A stretch of 18,401 nucleotides of DNA, taken from CAXMQS01 sp036446035. Lineage in GTDB: Bacteria; Actinomycetota; Acidimicrobiia; Spongiisociales; JAOTWH01. Where the stretch lies: NCBI GenBank assembly GCA_036446035.1, contig JAZFSG010000043.1, positions 1 through 18,401 on the forward strand. Direction: 5' to 3'. The position numbers and the translations under genes are program-made. The notes beneath the pieces are model-generated. The model was not told the DNA's origin and made no database searches. It saw only the letters and a list, made by a program, of their open reading frames with translations. Shown here one piece after another: positions 15,039-18,401 of the stretch; position 1 is the first letter of the stretch, and every line of letters starts with the position of its first letter.

Positions 15039-16438
15039 GAGTCGAAGCCGACACCGAAGCGATCGAGGAGACCGAGCCACAGCCCTCGCTTGCCGTGGCG
15101 ACGGTCGGTTCGCTGGATGGCCTTCCGTGTCAGCTGCACACCTGCCCAGCGCAACGGCTCCGGTGGGAAGGGGAAGGGCTTGGAGCGAACCATCTCCAGC
15201 TCGGTGCGCTCGGTGTCCTGACCGAACACCAGGTCGAGGGCAACTCGGGCACCGAAGCGGCTGGCTCCCACCCCGAGGCCGGTGTAGCCGGCCACCCAGG
15301 CGAGCCGGCCGTCGTGGGCGGTTCCCCAGGTTGCGGCGAAGTTCGTGGTGGTGCCGATGGGCCCGCCCCAACGGTGAGTGAAGCGCAGCCCCTCGAGTTG
15401 GGGGAAGGTCTCAAAGAAGTGCTCGGCGAGCATTCCGTGGGTCTCGTCGCTCTGGTCGTGCTCGGGTTCGAGGCCGCTGTTGAAGTGATAGGTGGCGTCG
15501 TAGCCGCCCCACAGGATGCGGTCGTCTTCGCTGAGCCGGTAGTAGTGGAACTGGTTGGAGACGTCGCCGACACCCTCTCGCTGCTGCCAACCGACAGATG
15601 CCATCTGCTCCGTGCTCAGCGGCTCGGTCATGAGGACGTGGTCGTAGACCGGGATGACGTAGCGGCGGGGCCGGCGCACCGGGCCCGGATATGCGTTGGT
15701 TGCCATCACCACTCGCTGCGATGTGATGGTGCCGCCGGGTGTTGTGACCTCGAGGGCGGAGCCGTTGGAGCCGACGTTGGTGGCGGGCGAGTTCTCATAC
15801 ACCACCGACCCCAGGGACTCCGCAGCCGCCCGCAAGCCCCAGATCAGGCGAGCCGGATCGACAAGGGACGAGTCGTTGTGGCGGATGAGGCCACCGAGGT
15901 AGGTGGGTGAGTTGACTCGGGCCCGCATCTGGTCGGCTGTGAGCAGCTCGACGTCGCCACCGATGGACTCATGGGCGCCGACGCTCTCCTGCAGCGATTC
16001 GAGATGCCAGGGCTCGGTGGCGACACCGACCTCGGCAGCTCTCCTGAAGTCGGCTGTGATCTGGTAGCGAGCGATGCTGGCTTCGATGCCGTCGAGGTTG
16101 GCGCGGCCCAGGCGGGTGAGGGTTTCGATGTCGTCCGGCCAGTGCGACCGACCGTTCTCGAGGCCATGGGTCAGCGAGCTGTCGCAGAAGCCTCCGTTGC
16201 GCGAGCTGGCGCCGAATCCACACCGCTGGCTCTCGAGCACTACCACATTGATTCCCGGTTGATCCTCGAGAGCCTGGATCGCGGTCCACAGGCCACTGAA
16301 GCCTCCACCGATCACCGTCAGGTCGGCGGTTGTCTTGCTGTCGAGTGCTGGCGCCACAGGCGGTGCATCGGCGCGATCGGACCAGAACACCGCGGGCTCG
16401 GCATCGACGAGAGCCTGCTGGGCCCACCCGTTGGTCAC
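15035..16438 (-). CDS. FAD-dependent amine oxidase, PuuB-like (copy B)
   Basis: A 467-residue DAO-superfamily flavoprotein with GGGFSG at 44-49, GFGASSRNGGF downstream and a C-terminal GYTGLGVGASRFGARVALDL segment. It shares its plan with the neighbouring copy A but has clearly diverged: the two are similar at the FAD-binding motifs and in RFTHRWGG or ITHRWGGVLG, and differ widely elsewhere. This suggests an old duplication or two independently recruited paralogues with different substrates. The GTG at 16438 overlaps the stop of the aldehyde dehydrogenase (GTGA), and its own stop overlaps the start of copy A, so three genes are translationally chained. The open frame before 16438 is not coding in this phase. 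Confidence 0.87.
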   Translation of the reverse strand: MTNGWAQQALVDAEPAVFWSDRADAPPVAPALDSKTTADLTVIGGGFSGLWTAIQALEDQPGINVVVLESQRCGFGASSRNGGFCDSSLTHGLENGRSHWPDDIETLTRLGRANLDGIEASIARYQITADFRRAAEVGVATEPWHLESLQESVGAHESIGGDVELLTADQMRARVNSPTYLGGLIRHNDSSLVDPARLIWGLRAAAESLGSVVYENSPATNVGSNGSALEVTTPGGTITSQRVVMATNAYPGPVRRPRRYVIPVYDHVLMTEPLSTEQMASVGWQQREGVGDVSNQFHYYRLSEDDRILWGGYDATYHFNSGLEPEHDQSDETHGMLAEHFFETFPQLEGLRFTHRWGGPIGTTTNFAATWGTAHDGRLAWVAGYTGLGVGASRFGARVALDLVFGQDTERTELEMVRSKPFPFPPEPLRWAGVQLTRKAIQRTDRRHGKRGLWLGLLDRFGVGFDS

Positions 16439-17874
16439 TTGACGTTGTTGAGGTCGATGACGACGGTCTGGGGGTCGGTGAACTCTTCGAGGCTGCCCCG
16501 CCCCCATCCGGTGTCGGTGCCGGCGGCGCCACCGAAGGGCTGGAATGTCTCCCAGAAGTCCGTCGAGTCGTTGATGACCACGGTGCCCGAGAGGACCCGG
16601 TCGGCGTACCAGAAGGCCTTCTGCAGGCTGGATGTGAACACGGCAGCCTGCAGGCCGAGATGGGTGCGGTTGGCGAGCTCTACGGCTTCATCATCATCCC
16701 CAACGGACAGGACGGGCAGCACCGGTCCGAATGTTTCCTCGTTTGCCACGAGGGAGTCTTCGGGCACGGCGTCAATGACGGTGAACTCGTAGTACAGATC
16801 GGTGGGGAAGCCTGGAGCGCGTCTGCCCCCGCTGAGAATGGTGGCGCCGCGGTCGCCTGCATCCGCCACATGAAGATCCATCTTCTGCGCCGTCGGTTCG
16901 TTGTTGAGCGGACCCATGGTGGTGGCCTCATCGAACGGGTCGCCGAGCCGAACCTCAGAGGAAGCCTTCATGACCCTCTCGACGAACTCGTCGTGAACAC
17001 TGTCGACCACGATCACCCTCTCGGTGGCACAGCACACCTGCCCGGCGTTGTAGTAGGCGCCGTACACGGCGAGGTCGGCCGCCTTCTCGACGTTGGCATC
17101 ATCGGTGACGATGGTGGGTCCGTTGCCGGACATCTCCATGATCGAACGTTTGATACCCATCTGGCTGATGATGCGGCGGCCCGTTTGCGATGACCCGGTG
17201 AAGCCGATGCCGTGGATGCCGGGGTGAGCCACCAGCTGGGACCCGATATCGGCGCCACCAGGGATGATCGACACCAGACCCTTGGGGACCCCAGCGGTAT
17301 CGAACGCCTCCGCCAGCTTCAGCAGCGCCCACGGGGTGAACTCCGGTGGCTTGACGATCACCGCATTGCCGGTGGCAAGTCCGGGACCGACGTACTCCAG
17401 TGGGATGGTGACAGGGAAGTTCCATGGGGTTATCGCAGCCCACACCCCGACCGGGCGGTTGAAGGTGAGCATTCGCTTGTTGCGGTCGGTTGTCGGGATG
17501 ACCCTGCCCTCGAGTCGCTTGACGTCCTCGGCTGCGATGGTGAAGTACTGATTGGCCTCGCCGATATCGGCGATCGACTCAGCGTGGTAAGGCTTGCCCT
17601 GCTCGAGGGTCTGTATTCGGGCGATCTCGGCTGAGTTCTGCTCAACGGCGTTGGCGATCCTGTGCAGGAGCTCGGCTCGCTCGAAGGCCGACCAATGCCG
17701 GAAGTCGTCCTGCGCCCCCAGGGCTTTCGCTACAGCGTCGTCGATGTCGGCCGCAGAGGCCATCGGGACGTTGGCGATGTGCTCTCCGGTCGCCGGGCTG
17801 ATCAGTTCGTGGACTGAGTCGCCGGTGCCCTCGGTCCACTCGCCGCCGATGTAGAGCTTGAGGTTCTCGACCAT
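16435..17874 (-). CDS. Aldehyde dehydrogenase family protein
   Basis: A full-length 479-residue NAD(P)-dependent aldehyde dehydrogenase. The catalytic Cys281 is in YNAGQVCCATERV and the general base Glu247 is in MEMSGNGPTIV, 34 residues apart as usual. ITPWNFPVTIP and FTGSSQTGRR form the cofactor site. The glutamate motif is atypical (MSGNG in place of the common LGGK), which separates it from the betaine or aminobutyraldehyde-type enzyme encoded at 2496-3920. It is the first gene of the leftward group, and GGAG lies 5 bases before its ATG. Its stop overlaps the next start by 4 bp. It probably oxidises the aldehyde made by the two downstream flavin oxidases. The substrate is not identifiable. 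Confidence 0.9.
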   Translation of the reverse strand: MVENLKLYIGGEWTEGTGDSVHELISPATGEHIANVPMASAADIDDAVAKALGAQDDFRHWSAFERAELLHRIANAVEQNSAEIARIQTLEQGKPYHAESIADIGEANQYFTIAAEDVKRLEGRVIPTTDRNKRMLTFNRPVGVWAAITPWNFPVTIPLEYVGPGLATGNAVIVKPPEFTPWALLKLAEAFDTAGVPKGLVSIIPGGADIGSQLVAHPGIHGIGFTGSSQTGRRIISQMGIKRSIMEMSGNGPTIVTDDANVEKAADLAVYGAYYNAGQVCCATERVIVVDSVHDEFVERVMKASSEVRLGDPFDEATTMGPLNNEPTAQKMDLHVADAGDRGATILSGGRRAPGFPTDLYYEFTVIDAVPEDSLVANEETFGPVLPVLSVGDDDEAVELANRTHLGLQAAVFTSSLQKAFWYADRVLSGTVVINDSTDFWETFQPFGGAAGTDTGWGRGSLEEFTDPQTVVIDLNNVK

Positions 17875-18037
17875 GTCATCTCCGCGGAAGGGCCGCAGCC
17901 AATCTACTAGGGGCGGCTCACGCTCAATGGCCTGCCGGCCTGGCCACAGTCGAGATGACTCTCACCGCCGAGTTGGCGTCGGCGGAGGGGCGAAGAGCCT
18001 TGCCTAAGCTCGGATTCCGCATCCAAAGGGGAGAGTT
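17875..18037. promoter_or_regulatory. Divergent control region with inverted repeats
   Basis: This gap separates the leftward aldehyde dehydrogenase group from the rightward aminotransferase. It contains a perfect inverted repeat CCGCCGA-N7-TCGGCGG at 17965-17985, operator-sized at 21 bp. A second, imperfect symmetry is at 17928-17946 (TGGCC...GGCCA). No convincing -35/-10 pair was found on either strand. The role as an operator is inferred from position only. Confidence 0.35.
18025..18035 (+). promoter_or_regulatory. Ribosome binding site of the right-edge aminotransferase
   Basis: AAAGGGGAGAG at 18025-18035 immediately precedes ATG 18038 and fixes the start of the gene that runs off the window. 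Confidence 0.6.
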
Positions 18038-18401
18038 ATGGGGCTCCAGGGCGAGAACACAGCTAAGTGGTTCGAGCGGGGAAGGGCCGCCCTCGTGGAT
18101 GGCGTCTCCTCCGGATATCGCTACTGGGGCGACGACGACACCCTCGTCATCGACCGGGGCGATGGGGCGCACGTCTACGACATGGACGGCAAACGCTACA
18201 TCGATTATCAGCTGGGCTTCGGTCCGATCATCCTTGGCCACGGCCACCCGGCCGTTGTCGCAGCCGTTGCCGAAGCGGCCGCCGCCGGCACGACCTTCGC
18301 CATGACCACCGCCCGTGAAATCGAGGCTGCCGAGGCATTTCAGGCGGCGGTGCCATGGGTCGATGCTCTCCGCTTCACCAACACCGGCACCGAGGCAACG
18401 A
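18038..18401 (+). CDS. Class III PLP aminotransferase, 5' part only
   Basis: The first 121 codons of a second glutamate-1-semialdehyde aminomutase-like aminotransferase, cut by the right edge. It begins MGLQGENTAKWFERGRAALV and continues with YDMDGKRYIDYQLGFGPIILG and GHGHPAVVAAV, the usual N-terminal substrate-site region. The visible part ends in FTNTGTEAT, the PLP-phosphate loop. It resembles the aminotransferase at 1111-2478 in plan (DLDGNEY, GHAHPVVAAAI and NSGTEAT there), so the window is bracketed by two related transaminases. It is divergent from the aldehyde dehydrogenase/oxidase group and probably belongs to the same pathway. The substrate is unknown, and the catalytic lysine lies outside the window. 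Confidence 0.85.
   Translation, partial: MGLQGENTAKWFERGRAALVDGVSSGYRYWGDDDTLVIDRGDGAHVYDMDGKRYIDYQLGFGPIILGHGHPAVVAAVAEAAAAGTTFAMTTAREIEAAEAFQAAVPWVDALRFTNTGTEAT

Noticed and set aside
13662..15371. A longer 569-residue version of PuuB-like copy A
   Set aside because: The extra N-terminus lies within copy B in another phase and is Arg-rich. The GTG at 15038 overlapping the preceding stop is the likely start.
1..18401. Mobile elements, CRISPR arrays, tRNA or rRNA genes
   Set aside because: No transposase or integrase frames, regularly spaced repeats, cloverleaf-like segments or rRNA blocks were seen; nearly all sequence is accounted for by metabolic genes.

Overview
The window is a GC-rich, densely coded stretch of bacterial chromosome. 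Several traits suggest a high-GC Gram-positive, probably an actinobacterium: frequent GTG/TTG starts, four 4-bp stop/start overlaps, a lipoprotein-type substrate-binding protein with a Gly/Thr/Ser-rich linker, and two genes that look leaderless behind a TANNNT box. This is inference from style; there is no rRNA or phylogenetic marker here.

Layout, left to right. (1) 1-950: the 3' end of a MOSC-domain gene (+) converges on an Lrp/AsnC-type regulator (-). (2) 951-1110: divergent control region with three TTGCG-type half-sites about 31 bp apart. (3) 1111-7942 (+): a six-gene run of class III aminotransferase, aldehyde dehydrogenase resembling the 4-aminobutyraldehyde type, and a complete spermidine/putrescine-type ABC importer (potA, potB, potC, potD), closed by a hairpin at 7972-8003. 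(4) 8058-11104 (+): a trimethylamine/histamine dehydrogenase-family flavo-iron-sulfur enzyme, a GNAT acetyltransferase and a small NTF2-like protein. (5) 11120-17874 (-): aldehyde dehydrogenase, two neighbouring FAD-dependent amine oxidase-like proteins joined by 4-bp overlaps, then a dimethylglycine/sarcosine dehydrogenase-like protein with a folate-binding GcvT half. (6) 17875-18037: divergent control region with inverted repeats. (7) 18038 to the end (+): the 5' part of a second class III aminotransferase.

The genes read as an amine-scavenging island. PotABCD would import polyamines or related amines. Aminotransferases, flavin oxidases and the TMADH-fold enzyme would convert amines to aldehydes, and the two aldehyde dehydrogenases would oxidise those to acids such as GABA. 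The GcvT-fused dehydrogenase would demethylate N-methylated glycines. No gamma-glutamyl-putrescine ligase (PuuA) or hydrolase (PuuD) is present, so a direct rather than gamma-glutamylated route is suggested. The most distinctive protein is the TMADH-fold enzyme: it keeps the flavin and [4Fe-4S] ligands but has lost two of the three aromatic residues that bind trimethylamine, with an Asp where histamine dehydrogenase also has Asp. No phage, insertion sequence, CRISPR array or tRNA was seen, and no gene-free stretch exceeds 300 bases.
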